Notes: generated from the letters alone by a model not told the origin. DNA of 64,000 nucleotides from Amylostereum areolatum (GCA_012932865.1 SAXG01000015.1:868001-932000), one strand, 5' to 3'; shown: positions 45,082 through 55,507, numbered from the stretch's first letter. Numbers and translations: made by a program.

Positions 45082-46637
45082 ATGGACACTGTTCGGCGGC
45101 TACAGTTTGCTCTCGCTCACGTGCAGGAACTACATCAAGTTGGTCATTCCACGGGTGAGGTGTTAGCACCGAATGTTGATTGGTTGGAAGCATACAAGCG
45201 GGAATTCGTTTGTACCTTTACTACTGTCCCGCTCAACAAAACTGAACACCGTGTAGGGAGATGGAAAAAAGGTCCAAGCGGAACTCTCGGCAGCAGGGCT
45301 GTCGGAGGATATCCCGTGGATCCGAAGCATGTTCAACGTAGCAAGCTCCGATCTCGCAATGTCCGTTCACGGGTTTTTCGACGAGACAGTTCCCTTTCCA
45401 GACTTCGAGCCCATAGGCAATCGTTGGTGGAACATAGGAGGTGGGGTCTGCTATGAACTCACTTCCTGTTGTGTATCATGGCACATGTTGATTCGTGCTT
45501 ACCAGGCTATTATCGGAGGGTATCTCTTCCTGCCGATGACAAGATATTTCTGCCCGATTCGGATTCGGATGAGGACGTTCCGCTCAAGCCGACGCTTGAA
45601 GCACCATCGGATGAGGATAGCATCGACACTAATATTCTCCGCGTGCCCACTGTCACAAGGCCGCGGTTGAAGTGTCGAACGCCAATGCGCATCCAGGGTG
45701 ACATAAACATGGTCGACCTCAGCAGTAACGGGAATCATCTCCTGATGTCGGACCCATCGGACCCATTAGCACCATCGGAGCAGCTTGGAACCCTGGACAG
45801 CAGTATTACCTCCAATACCGAAAGTTTGCACTCAATTGATGGGACATGTTGGCCAAATCAGGTATCTATTTGATGTTGTATGATTTACCATGTGATCTGC
45901 TGACCTATATCAGGAGGACTGTGACAGGTGCTTTGCAAACCGAGCTCCTTGCTGGGCGAAACCAAACGGCAATGCGTGTGTCCGATGTCATGGTTCGAAA
46001 CAGCCTTGTACACATGTCACTCGTTCCACAAGCACAGATCGGATGATCTGGATCAGGCTTCGGGCTCGAGGAGAATGTCGTCGGCTTCCTGTGTACCGAC
46101 CTCCGACTGCCGATGATATCCCAAGACCTCCAATGGGTTCGTTAGATGACAGCAATTTTGACACTGGGGAAAACAAGGCGGACAGCGGAAAAGGGGTCAG
46201 GAAGGAACGGAAGAAAAAGGTGAGATTCAGCCTGGGCATAGAAGGTAGAGCGTCTCCGAACTTCTTACTCAACCTCCCTACATGATATTTGGTTTGACGG
46301 TACTGCAGGTTCATCCACCGATTTGCATCACGCCGTAATCGGGCAGATTGATCAGATGCAAATATCTCTCATGGCTCGTATCAAAACATCCGCGGACGAG
46401 AGGTATCACATGATTCGGGAAGCAATGACTTCGGCGATGTCGGACCTTGCAACATTGAAGGAGAGAAACCATAGGATGAGGCAGGAGATGCATGCTTTTC
46501 GGAAGCATCTTCGTGCACTGGACAATGAGCTTACGGAAGTGCGGGGTGATATTGAAAAGATTCAAAGACATCTTACTTTCATAGAGGAAACAACACCGAT
46601 GTCGGAGGAGATCGAGGTCGGAGTTGTATCGGACTGA
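45082..46637 (+). CDS. KDZ cargo gene 5: Zn2Cys6 cluster and coiled-coil protein (pair 1, type II)
   Basis: Start MDTVRRLQFALAHVQELHQV. The N-domain continues DWLEAYKREF, an intron, GDGKKVQAELSAAGLSEDIP, and ends NRWWNIGG. An acidic linker ends HSIDGTCWPNQ, then comes an in-phase intron of about 50 nt and a zinc cluster CDRC-x6-C-x8-CVRC-x6-C (45920-46009), then THVTRSTSTDRMIWIRLRAR. A basic KERKKKVRFSLGIEG stretch and a final coiled coil follow (LATLKERNHRMRQEMHAFRK; LRALDNELTEVRGDIEKIQR), ending VGVVSD. Same architecture as cargo gene 7. Likely nuclear and DNA-binding; the coiled coil suggests homo- or heterodimers, perhaps with its head-to-head partner. Confidence 0.8.
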
Positions 46638-46772
46638 CGTGTACAGACTTGGACACTGTATTCAAAACATACGGTATTAAAAACATACAGACGTTTGGTG
46701 ACATTGTACAGTGAAAAGGACCCGGTATTGTAACCCATATGCTATCATGGCCCCCAATGCTACTCCACCCAA

Positions 46773-48514
46773 TTACTCATTCTCCGACACCTCCGACTCG
46801 TCGTCGACTTGAATTGTACCCTGCAACTTGATTGGAGGGAGCCCATGGCTGGAGGAAACGCCCAGCGAGGGAACATTCCCAGAGGTGGTCAAAGTCGGCA
46901 TCTTCTCGAGGCGTTTGGTGATATGTTGATATCTATAGTAGTCAGCCCAGAACATGTCGTCTATTACCTTTGCACGTTGCCTCATCTTGACCACGGACTC
47001 CAGGAGGCGAGAAGTCTCTGCCTCCTGCTCCTTTAGGTCAGAGACAATCGCCTTGACCGACTCTTCGAATGCATCCAAGGCCGTATCGGCCTGGTTGAGA
47101 ACCTGCTCTTGCAGCAGCAGTCCCCCGCGTCGAGCAAGGCCTTGAACAAACCTGCCGAAGGCGGCAGATTCCTCCTGCAGGTCCGCTTCGGCTACCGATG
47201 CATGAGTTCTGTTGGAATAAGAGAGAAGACATTACATACCTTGTTCACCATGGACGGCGTCGGAGTAGGGGTCGTCGTCATCACTCTCCTCCTCGTCGGA
47301 GGAGTACCGGAAGACCACCTTTTGGGCTGCACGACGCTGCGGGCGAGGACGGTGAGCGTTCGCGGTGTTTGTCGGACTCGGAGGATGTGTGCTGGCGGGA
47401 GGAGTCGTCGGAGCGGATGGGGGAAGGGCAGGGCGCCAGAGAACTTGCTTCGGAGCGTGTGGAGTTTTGCAGAGGGCGAGGTATGCTTGTTTTGTTGTTC
47501 GGGTGGTCTCCTTGGTCTTGTGCGAGCAGTCAAGGCCATTCTCGATGCAATGGATGCACGACCACGCACGGCCGCTGTTCCAGCACCCCACACCGGCTTC
47601 TTTGCATGAGTAGCATGATTGCTATTCAAAGCGGGTGAGTTCGTGAAGAAGAACAAACAAAACGGACGGAACGTACCTCGTTCGTCCACCAGGACGGATG
47701 CAGGGGGTCGGTATAGACTCTGTCGGCGACGTCGGACACAATGGCGCCAGAGGCTGGCCCAGGGGGTGGCAGCCTAGGTCGAGACTTTGACCTCGACGAA
47801 ACTTCGGCGCCTTGGTAATCGGAGTCGGAGCCGTCGGAGGCAGACGGATCGGAGTCGTAAGGGACTCGAATGTGTGGGCGTGTGATTTGGAGGGGTGGCG
47901 TAAGATAAACAGTGGGGGGGAGATCCGTGCTGACGGTGGAAGGGGCGGCCAGTGGGCTGTTCAATACGTTCAGCTGAGGGGGGGGGAGGGTGATGTCGAG
48001 TGAAGTGTCGGCGTCGGCGATCGGAGCCATCGGCGGGTTCCGCGACGTGGGGGAGATGATGTTCTTCACCCAGAATGCTGCATACAAATGGTAAGAATGG
48101 CATGCGAGCAGCACGGAGCGCCAACACACCTCTATGCCCGTGATCCGCGGCCACCTCCCACCACCTCCGTTTGGTGACCAGCACCAGGTTGATGGTGCGT
48201 GCACGCTCGACCCGACCATCCCGAGAGCGTTGGACGTTGAAGAGGGCTGTGATAAGCCGGGGATACTCATTGATGTTCAGGGCGCGGGCCTCGTCAATGT
48301 AGCAGGCCAGAATTTGTTTCTAGACTTGTGTTAGAGTGAGTCAGAAAAGAAAAAAGAAACGCACAAAGTAGCGGCTAAATGCCTTCCACCACTTGACGTT
48401 CGGCTCTCCTTGTGTGTTGGTGAGCGCGTGTACTGCGGTGAGGAGCTTGGCCTCGAGCCGCACGAATGTCGGTGAAAACGGGTGACTGTCGACGTCGAGA
48501 GGCGGGGAGGACAT
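46773..48514 (-). CDS. KDZ cargo gene 6: Zn2Cys6 cluster and coiled-coil protein (pair 2, type I)
   Basis: Start chosen at MSSPPLDVDSHPFSPTFVRL (48514) by similarity to cargo gene 4; an upstream in-frame Met (48577) is less likely. The N-domain has LEAKLLTAVHALTNTQGEPN, LACYIDEARALNINEYPRLI and QRSRDGRVERARTINLVLVT. The linker ends HPSWWTNE. The zinc cluster is CYSC-x6-C-x8-CIHC-x6-C (47526-47615), followed by SHKTKETTRTTKQAYLALCK and a TTPPASTHPP linker. The C-terminal coiled coil is FEESVKAIVSDLKEQEAETS and VVKMRQRAKVIDDMF, ending SEVSENE. Matching segments and exon junctions show it is a duplicate of cargo gene 4. Confidence 0.8.
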
Positions 48515-48732
48515 GGCGATGAAAGGAGAAGAGGAGCAGCCCACAGAGCGAACAGACTTAACGTGCGGCGTTGCCACGTCAGGTCACGTGACCATCTCGG
48601 CAACGGCCGACCTAAGCAAACGCGTCTGCCGACGAGTCGCGTCACACCCTCTTCCTCACCGCCCCTCCCCTTCCCTCTCCCCTGTTAACGTCTTTTTTCG
48701 CGTCTCCCATTGTTCCACTGTCCCCTGAAACC
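48515..48732. promoter_or_regulatory. Bidirectional promoter, cargo genes 6 and 7
   Basis: 218 bp between divergent ATGs at 48514 and 48733, with a CT-rich stretch just upstream of the plus-strand ATG. Confidence 0.5.
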
Positions 48733-50350
48733 ATGTCAGTCGTTTCGGATGGCCCTCCAACCGTCATGCGCCTGCAGTACGCGCTCGCCTATGCGCTGGC
48801 GGTGTCTAGGAGGCCGAGAAAGGATGGACGCATTTTTTTGCCTGTGTCAACGTGGTGGGACCGTTACATGGAAGAGATGGTGCGTCCTGTTTTTTTCCTG
48901 CTTACTCTGGGGCTTATTTTCGCGAAAGGTTGACGAGGCCCACATCCGATCGGAGCTGTCGGCGCACGGCGTGTTCAGCGGGTCGGAGCCCGACATCCAC
49001 CCCATATTCGACATTGCGACCCCCGACATTGCTCAGCGGATTCTCGCCTTCAAGACCATTGACCTGCGCATTCCCACCCTCAAGCCCGGGGGAGAGCAGT
49101 GGTGGTTGCGCGGAGGTGTGTGGCATGTGAATATTGCCTCCGATGTCCCACTGACCTTTCGTCCCAGAGTTCTATCGCAGTGTGGACAACTCACCGAATG
49201 CGCGTGACCATTCATTCTCCCCCCCAGCCCCCAAGACGAATGCCATCATCACCGCCCCTGCCCCTGCCCCTGCTGCTGTTGTTTCGACCTCTAGACCTGC
49301 TCCGAATACCGACGGCTCCGACTCCGACGACTCCGAAGAGGGTGGCGCATTCATTGCGCCCCCCATCAAGCGACGTACCTTGAAGGCGGATGCCTCCGCA
49401 CCCACGCCCATGGACGTCGACGAGGAAGGAGCCGAGCCGATGGCTGTGGACGACGTGGAGGTCATCCAGTCGGATGAGGACAGTGTCCATTCGATTGACG
49501 GCAAGGACTGGCCCAATCAGGTGCGTACTCGTCTCCTATGCATTGTATAATATCTCATAGCTCGCTAGACTCCCTGTGATCGGTGCAGGAAAACCGACGA
49601 ACCGTGCTGGTCGACACCAGGGAACAGCACGTCGTGCTCTCGGTGCCAGTTCCGAAAGCAGGCATGCAGCCACTCGCAAAAGAACACTTTTACTTCCTAC
49701 AAGAAATGGCTTGAGCTTCGGGCCGTGAAAAAGGTAAACCGGATTCCACTTTATCGGCGACCTGAGAAAGGCCCCGATGAACGTGCTCCGACCCCGACGG
49801 CTCCGACGGCGGGTCCTTCTCGGCGGACCAAGGCGAAAGTCATAGTCGAGGTTGACGCTCCGATGAAGACCCGGGCGGCGAAGAAGGACAAGGGTAAGGG
49901 TGTTTCCCGTGCCACGAAAGGTATATTTCCGCTTTTTTTTTCTTTTGTTCTTTACTTTCTAATTTGTTTTTCACTTTTGCAGGTTCGATGAGTGACCTTG
50001 ATGCTAGAATCGGGCACCATCTCGAAGCTTTCACGGCAACTCTGCTTGAGGCCATGAAGTCGGAGCAGGAGCAAACGGAGAAGGCCATCCAGGACGCCCT
50101 CAAGCCTGTCGTCGATGGCATCGCAAAACTCAAGGCGAAGAACAAGATGGTCTTGTATGAGCTCAACGAGCTCCACAAGTTCATGGGAAGTGTTGCCGAT
50201 GATGCTGGCGAAGTTCGGGACCAGGCCGAGGCGGTGCAAGAGCAGTTAAAACGTGTGTTCGGCGATCAGGGTGGGGAGGAGGGGGAAGAGAAAGGGGGCG
50301 AAGAAGGGGGCGAGGATGAGGATGAGGATGAGGATGAGGATGAGGAGTGA
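48733..50350 (+). CDS. KDZ cargo gene 7: Zn2Cys6 cluster and coiled-coil protein (pair 2, type II)
   Basis: Start MSVVSDGPPTVMRLQYALAY. The N-domain (FLPVSTWWDRYMEEM; AHIRSELSAHGVFSGSEPDI; RIPTLKPGGEQWWLRG) is followed by an Ala/Pro/Asp linker with DGSDSDDSEEGG and HSIDGKDWPNQ. After an in-phase intron comes a zinc cluster CDRC-x6-C-x9-CSRC-x6-C (49575-49667), then SYKKWLELRAVKK, a basic linker, and a coiled coil (LEAFTATLLEAMKSEQEQTE; IAKLKAKNKMVLYELNELHK). The end is Gly/Glu/Asp-rich, encoded by a GAGGAT microsatellite. Duplicate of cargo gene 5. Last gene before the right terminus. Confidence 0.8.
50310..50346 (+). repeat. GAGGAT microsatellite at the 3' end of cargo gene 7
   Basis: About five GAGGAT units encoding alternating Glu and Asp at the protein C-terminus. 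Confidence 0.9.
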
Positions 50351-50624
50351 ATCTTGTACTGTAGACAGGGTATCGAATGTTCAAATCGTGTTCATGCTCA
50401 TGGCTTGAGATCTGAGAGGTTCGGCACGCCGACGAACACACGCCGACAGGGTCCGACGAGACCAAGGAGTCCGACGAGACCAAGGAGACGGGGTCCGATG
50501 GGGTCCGATGGGTCGGACCGGCGACAGACTCCGACATTCGCCAGACCACGAACTAATAGTATTTAATTGCTACATTTCTACTATAGGTTCACTTAACTAT
50601 GACTTCAACTAGTGTATACATGAA
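50351..50624 (+). promoter_or_regulatory. Right subterminal motif cluster of the KDZ element
   Basis: Between 50450 and 50535 there are TCCGAC hexamers at 50452, 50470 and 50530, TCCGAT at 50493 and 50503, and GTCGGA at 50512. It mirrors the left subterminal cluster. Confidence 0.6.
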
Positions 50625-50737
50625 GCCCTCCATGGGCCCACGTGTGACCACACCCCATGGGCCCACCATGGGGTATGTGTCGGCAACACCTTATTTGACC
50701 TGTGAAGTATGTGTCTCAATGTCCTTATTTGGCTAAG
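50625..50737 (-). repeat. Right terminal inverted repeat of the KDZ element
   Basis: Reverse complement aligns with 32005-32119. It ends CTAAG at 50737; the NLR reading frame begins directly after it. Confidence 0.9.
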
Positions 50738-52122
50738 GGAGGTCTAGCCAGATCATCACTGAATCACTGCCACATATTTATCTCTCAGCCCTCGCTCTCT
50801 CCCCAACAGAGTCCTGTATTTTCCAGGAGTATAGGTCACATCTGCAAAGTGTTCCTACAGTTGCATCAGGTGATGTAAAATCTTGGCCATCAGGTCAAAA
50901 GGTATTCAGTGGACACTCTAAGGAGGTGACCTCTGTTGCATTCTCCTCAGATGAGACTCAGATTGTCTCTGGATCATGGGACAACACTGTGCGTCTCTGG
51001 GATGTGGCCTCTGGAAAGCAAATAGGTCATCCATTGCGGGGACATACCGATGGGGTGACCTCTGTTGCATTCTCCCCAGATGGTAGTCATATTGTCTCTG
51101 GATCAACTGACAAAACTGTGCGTCTCTGGGATGTGGCCTCTGGAAACCAAGCAGGCAATCCATTGCAGGGACATACAGACATGGTATTTGCTATTGCATT
51201 CTCCCCAGATGGCACTCAGATTGTCTCTGGATCAGATGACGATACTGTGCGTCTCTGGGATGTGGCCTCTGGAAAGCAAGTGGGTGATCCATTGCAGGGA
51301 CACACTGGATGGGTAAACTCTGTTGCATTCTCTCCAGATGGCACTCAGATTGTCTCTGGATCAGCAGACAACACTGTGCGTCTCTGGGATGTGGCCTCTA
51401 GAAACCAAGCAGGCAATCCATTGCAGGGACATACAGATATGGTATTTACTATTGCATTCTCCCCAGATGGCACTCAAATTGTCTCTGGATCAGCTGATAA
51501 GACTGTGCATCTCTGGGATGTGGCTTCTGGAAAGCAAGTGGGTGACCTGTTACAGGGACACACTGCTTCTGTGATCTCTGTTGCATTCTCCCCAGATGGC
51601 ACTCAGATTGTCTCTGGATCAAGGGACAACACTGTGCATCTCTGGGATGTGGCCTCTGGAAAGCAAGTCGGTGATCCATTGCAGGGACACACTGACCCGG
51701 TGTCCTCTATTGCATTCTCTCCAGATGGCACTCAGATTGTGTCTGCGTCATATGATGGTACTATCCGTATCTGGGATACTGAGTTCCACAATACACTTTA
51801 TTCCCTGAAAGGTCTAGCCACATTGCCTCCAATGCATATACATCTTTCATCAGAGAAGAGACATGCCCTCTGTAATTCCACACAGTTCTTATCTGAGGGT
51901 TTCAAACCTACCCATGTACGAGACTTGGTGAAAATGCAGGAGGATGGTTGGATCATTGGCCACAATGGAAACCTGCTGCTCTGGGTTCCTCTCTATTACC
52001 GTGACTTGTTGGTGAGGCCAAACATGCTCAAAATTATTGGGAAAACACCAGTAGAGCTAGATCTGAGCCAGTTTGTTCATCATGGGAAGGACTGGACAAA
52101 GTGTTGGGTTGCTCCTATTTGA
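50738..52122 (+). pseudogene. C-terminal half of a fungal NLR: seven WD40 repeats and tail (5' truncated)
   Basis: The frame opens at the KDZ end and reads ITESLPHIYLSALALSPTES, the usual linker before the WD40 part in agaricomycete NACHT-WD40 proteins. Seven repeats of 43 residues follow (GH...VAFSPDGTQIVSGS..TVRLWDVASGKQ), nearly identical to each other at DNA level. The tail DGWIIGHNGNLLLWVP, then PVELDLSQFVHHGKDW, is the conserved end of this family. In such proteins the WD40 propeller senses the trigger and releases the NACHT domain. Here NACHT and effector parts are missing, so it cannot signal. The lower GC and codon use resemble the NACHT exon at 62.5-64 kb, not the host genes. The upstream half was lost or moved by the KDZ event. 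Confidence 0.9.
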
Positions 52123-52966
52123 GGCGCTGGAGAAAGTGAGTTCCTATTTATCATTTATTGTTTTACCACTGACATGAATAAACCTCACTGACAGTATGCC
52201 ACCTGATTCCGTCAGGTCTTGTGTATGAGCTTGCACTATGTTCCGATCCGAATACCTGCCTCACTACTTTCCGCAAAACTGAATAAGAACAGTATTTTAG
52301 CATTGTGATCAAGTTGTAGTCGTAAGAATGCGCGCGCAGAAGGCGCAGGGGTTGGGTCAGGAAGTCAAAGTCGTGCAGTCATGAAGGTAATAAAGTAATG
52401 GCATGCATCGGAAGGCATGCATGCGTGCGGGACGTGGGCGTGCGGTGGAGTCGTGTGTGCGTGAGGGGATTAGCGGAGCGTACAGCGGGGGACGGTCTAC
52501 AAATAAAAAGGTGTGTGCGGAGTGATGCAGGATACGAGGGTAAAAAATGAAAAGACGGAAGTGAGGAGAGGAGAGAAGAGACGAGAAGAAGGAACAGCAC
52601 GGCTTTGTTGATTAAATAAGGGAGGTGTAGTAAGACATCGGGTCGTATACGGAGGAACAGGCAGATGAGCGTAAACAGTGAGATGGAGATGGTAGATGGA
52701 AAAGTCGGAACAGAAAACGGGGAAAACATATGTCTACATATAAACAAACCGCAGAAACGGCGTCGATTGGGCTCGCGCTCCTTGTCGCGCCTGTGCGTGT
52801 GTCCATGTCCGTGGCTGTGCCCGTGCTGCTGCCGGTACGCCTGCGTGTCGTGGCTATTAGAGCACGCGTGCTTCGAGTGATGAGCGTGGTGGCTCGGCGC
52901 ATGGGAGGAAGATGAAGGCGCTGGGGACGCGCGCGAGCTCGGCCATGGGAAGGAGGCGAAAAGGCG
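52123..52966. other. Downstream flank of the NLR fragment
   Basis: No supported gene. A fr-open minus frame rich in His (HGHSHGHGHTHRRDKERE, about 52760-52810) follows an in-frame stop of the next gene and may be a missed exon. Confidence 0.35.
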
Positions 52967-53990
52967 CTAGAGGAATGGTGCTTGGCGCGCGGGTTGGGGG
53001 GTTGGCGCGGCGTACTGCTGTTACAGGTCAATACTTCTCGGTGGATAGTATAAGAACGCGTAGAAAAGAACGTACGCGGATGTCTACGCGGCCACCGGAA
53101 GGCGGAACGACGATGAGCGTCTGCCCGGCTTTCTTCGGCGGGTCGTAGCAAATGATATGCGCGTGCTTGTTCGGACCGTACTGTGTCTGTATGGGGGCGT
53201 TGGCGGGGAGCGTCGCGGCGAGCCGTGGGGAGAGGTTCGACATCGGAAGGAGCGGGCCCGTGCCAGGTGGCGGCTGCACAGCGTAGGCATAGGTCAGGGA
53301 GTGCTAGTTAAGTTACCGTCGGGCAGCGGTGCCGCGAGGGTTTTTGGAGCGGGAAGGGTGAGAGTTGGACCGCGAGCGGGTGTGCGTGTGCGGGTGGCCG
53401 ACGCCGCGCGTGCGGGTGTGAGAGGAGGAGGCGGGGAGGAGTGTAGAGAGGCGAGGGGGGGATGCAGGCGGAGATGTGGCGGTGTGTGTTTTCTGAACCC
53501 AGTTCGAGATGTGCGCCTGGGTGGCCGAGAATAGTCGTATTCCGGAGGGGACATCCGGCGGCTGTGTGGGGATGGCGAAGCGGAAGGAGGTGGATGTATG
53601 CGTGGAATCTGGCGTAGAATATGAGTATATGCGCGCAAGAAAGGAGGGAGAGGGACGGACGCGGGAGGTGGGAAAGCGGAGTGAATGACGAGAGTTGAGA
53701 GGGGGATTCAATTTGTTCAGTTACCACGTTCGTTGAGCGGTGAGGATATCAGACAAACCGATTGGTCTTGGAACAGGGCGACGATCGGAGTGCGAGGATG
53801 GAAGCGACGAGATGGCATCAGCTTGTGGGACGTGTGGGCGAAGGAGACTTGAAGGACGGCGAAAACTGGGGAGAGGAGACCGTGCCGAGGATGGTTGCGT
53901 TTGAGACGCCGTGACGCCGCCCAGAGGGACACACCTTCAAAGCATGTTGTCAGAGACCGTGCGAGCGTAAACAGTAAAAAAGGACGCACC
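52967..53990 (-). CDS. Possible Ser/Pro-rich multi-exon host gene
   Basis: Not recognised. The most protein-like exon (about 53045-53285) reads GTGPLLPMSNLSPRLAA, then NAPIQTQYGPNKHAHIICYD and KKAGQTLIVVPPSGGRVDI. A donor GTACG follows, and after a 58-nt intron the frame ends QPARQAPFL at 52967. Upstream there are Ser/Pro-rich segments (PDVPSGIRLFSATQAHISNW; SQTQPSSARSPLPSFRRPSS) with plausible introns, but I could not make all phases agree. Boundaries and start are uncertain. Confidence 0.35.
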
Positions 53991-54191
53991 TATCCCAAAC
54001 CCCTCAGTTAATGCTCATTCCCCATCGCCCTCCGTTCATTGCATATATGCGAGTTTGTCGACAGCGCCCAAGAAACGACACACCGCCCACCATGGTTGAA
54101 GAAGCGACTCGCGCGAGCCAACAGTGTACTTAAAAGGTTAGCAGTGTGACGAAGTGGCAGTTGAGAGGTGAAAGCGAGAAAGGTGGTGATT

Positions 54192-54223
54192 TGGTGGTGG
54201 TGGTGGTGGTGGTGGTGGTGGTG
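54192..54223 (+). repeat. (TGG)n microsatellite
   Basis: About ten consecutive TGG triplets. Confidence 0.95.
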
Positions 54224-55410
54224 TAAGGAAGAAGTTGTTTTGGCGGCAATTGACATCGTCGCCGGTTGCCGAACACAACGACATCCTGGACTTTCTCCTC
54301 TTCGTTCATCTCCGCGATCATCGACCACCCACCGACCATCCAACCTTCCGCAGGGTACGGCGCCGCTCAGACTCGACGTGGATATGTGTCAACCACCGCG
54401 TCGACAAGCCTCCGTGTGGCATGCACCACGGAAGCGAACCTTTATTGGATGCGCGTTGGGATATCCAGCCGTGCGTTTGTTTTCCCTCGCACTCCCGCTC
54501 ATGCTCAATGTGCTCTGAAAGCCCCTCTACACACGCCTGCTATTCCTGTCATCCTCTCGCGCGCTCCAAGCACGGCTCATGCAAGGACCATCAAGCATCG
54601 TCCACCGGATGAGTCGATGACCACACGCTCACGTCAACCTATCCCACCGTGCGTGCTGTTTCCTCTTGGTTTTCCCTCACCGCTCTGCACGCCCGTTCAC
54701 GCTCGATACGCCCTGGGCACACAGCCTGTCCTCTCACCGTCCGCCTCTAGCACCCCATCCAGCTGACTGCGCCCACCGCATCCCTCTTTTCACATCCGCC
54801 GCTCCCCGGGACGATCGTCACTTCCAGCGCGATCCGTGCTCCAGCGCGCGGTCTTTGTCCAGGGCCCCGACTGATGACTCTGGGACGTGTCTGGGTCTGC
54901 AGCGTGAGCACCTCGTCGTAGTCGTCCTCATCCTCGCCGTCGCGTTGTGTCAGGCTAGGATGCTGGCACGAACCGCTTGGCTTGACGGTACATCGGCCAG
55001 TGAACGCTTTGTACGTACTCACGAACTTGGATACACCGTTCTTGTATCACTCCCGTTGCGATCCATCTCCATCCACGAAACACGTTGTGCTCCCAGCATG
55101 CGCCCACTCGTCCGCGCGTCCTTCCACGAGCCGCGTAAGTCCCCTCGCGCTACGCGCGCCGACGTCCCGCCAGCGCTTCTTGCCAGTGCCGGGGCTACCG
55201 AATGAGTGCCATTCGTACACGCCCAGAAAACGCACGTCTGCACGCGCTTGACTGGTTTCTGTGCGAGCGCGGGCCCGCGAACAGGGGTGAGCACCCGCTC
55301 TTCTTCTGGCAGGGTCGCCGACCTTCGAAGAGCGTCCGTAAGCCTGGGGGCACACGTAACAAGAACGAATAACAGCATACCGACATGTTTGCTTGACCCA
55401 CGTGGTGGTG

Positions 55411-55507
55411 GAATAGGAATCGCTCCGGAGGGGGTCGAACCCTCCATGCACCCTCTGCGAAGCGTCGGAGCCATCGTAAGTATTCGCGAGCGAGCCCACG
55501 AGCCTTC
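55411..55507 (-). repeat. Duplicated segment, copy 1
   Basis: Shares a core of about 45 bp with 57980-58072 (minus strand GGTGC.TGGAGGGTTCGACC, then CCCTCCGGAG) and looser similarity around it. Both copies keep an open frame with EGSTPSG. Confidence 0.75.

Larger units (their letters stand above)
32005..50737 (+). mobile_element. KDZ DNA transposon, 18.7 kb, with cargo genes
   Basis: The element is bounded by imperfect inverted repeats (32005-32119 and 50625-50737), which both open CTTAG(T/C)CAAATA and share CACATACCCCATGGTGGGCC internally. It contains the KDZ transposase at its left end and seven further genes packed with short spacers, some 20-270 bp. Kyakuja-Dileera-Zisupton elements are known from basidiomycetes and are often large. 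No target-site duplication is visible: the left flank is gypsy pol, the right flank an NLR gene. Confidence 0.9.

Noticed and set aside
32005..50737. TET/JBP dioxygenase as KDZ cargo
   Set aside because: Known association in other mushrooms, but no HxD...H iron-binding pattern in a suitable context was found in any cargo gene.
54235..54612. Plus-strand Cys-rich ORF
   Set aside because: Cysteines show no regular metal-binding spacing and the frame has no intron or start context that supports it.
55411..55507. Possible tRNA gene on the minus strand
   Set aside because: A T-arm-like stem is present, but no acceptor-stem partner, anticodon arm or A-box at suitable spacing.
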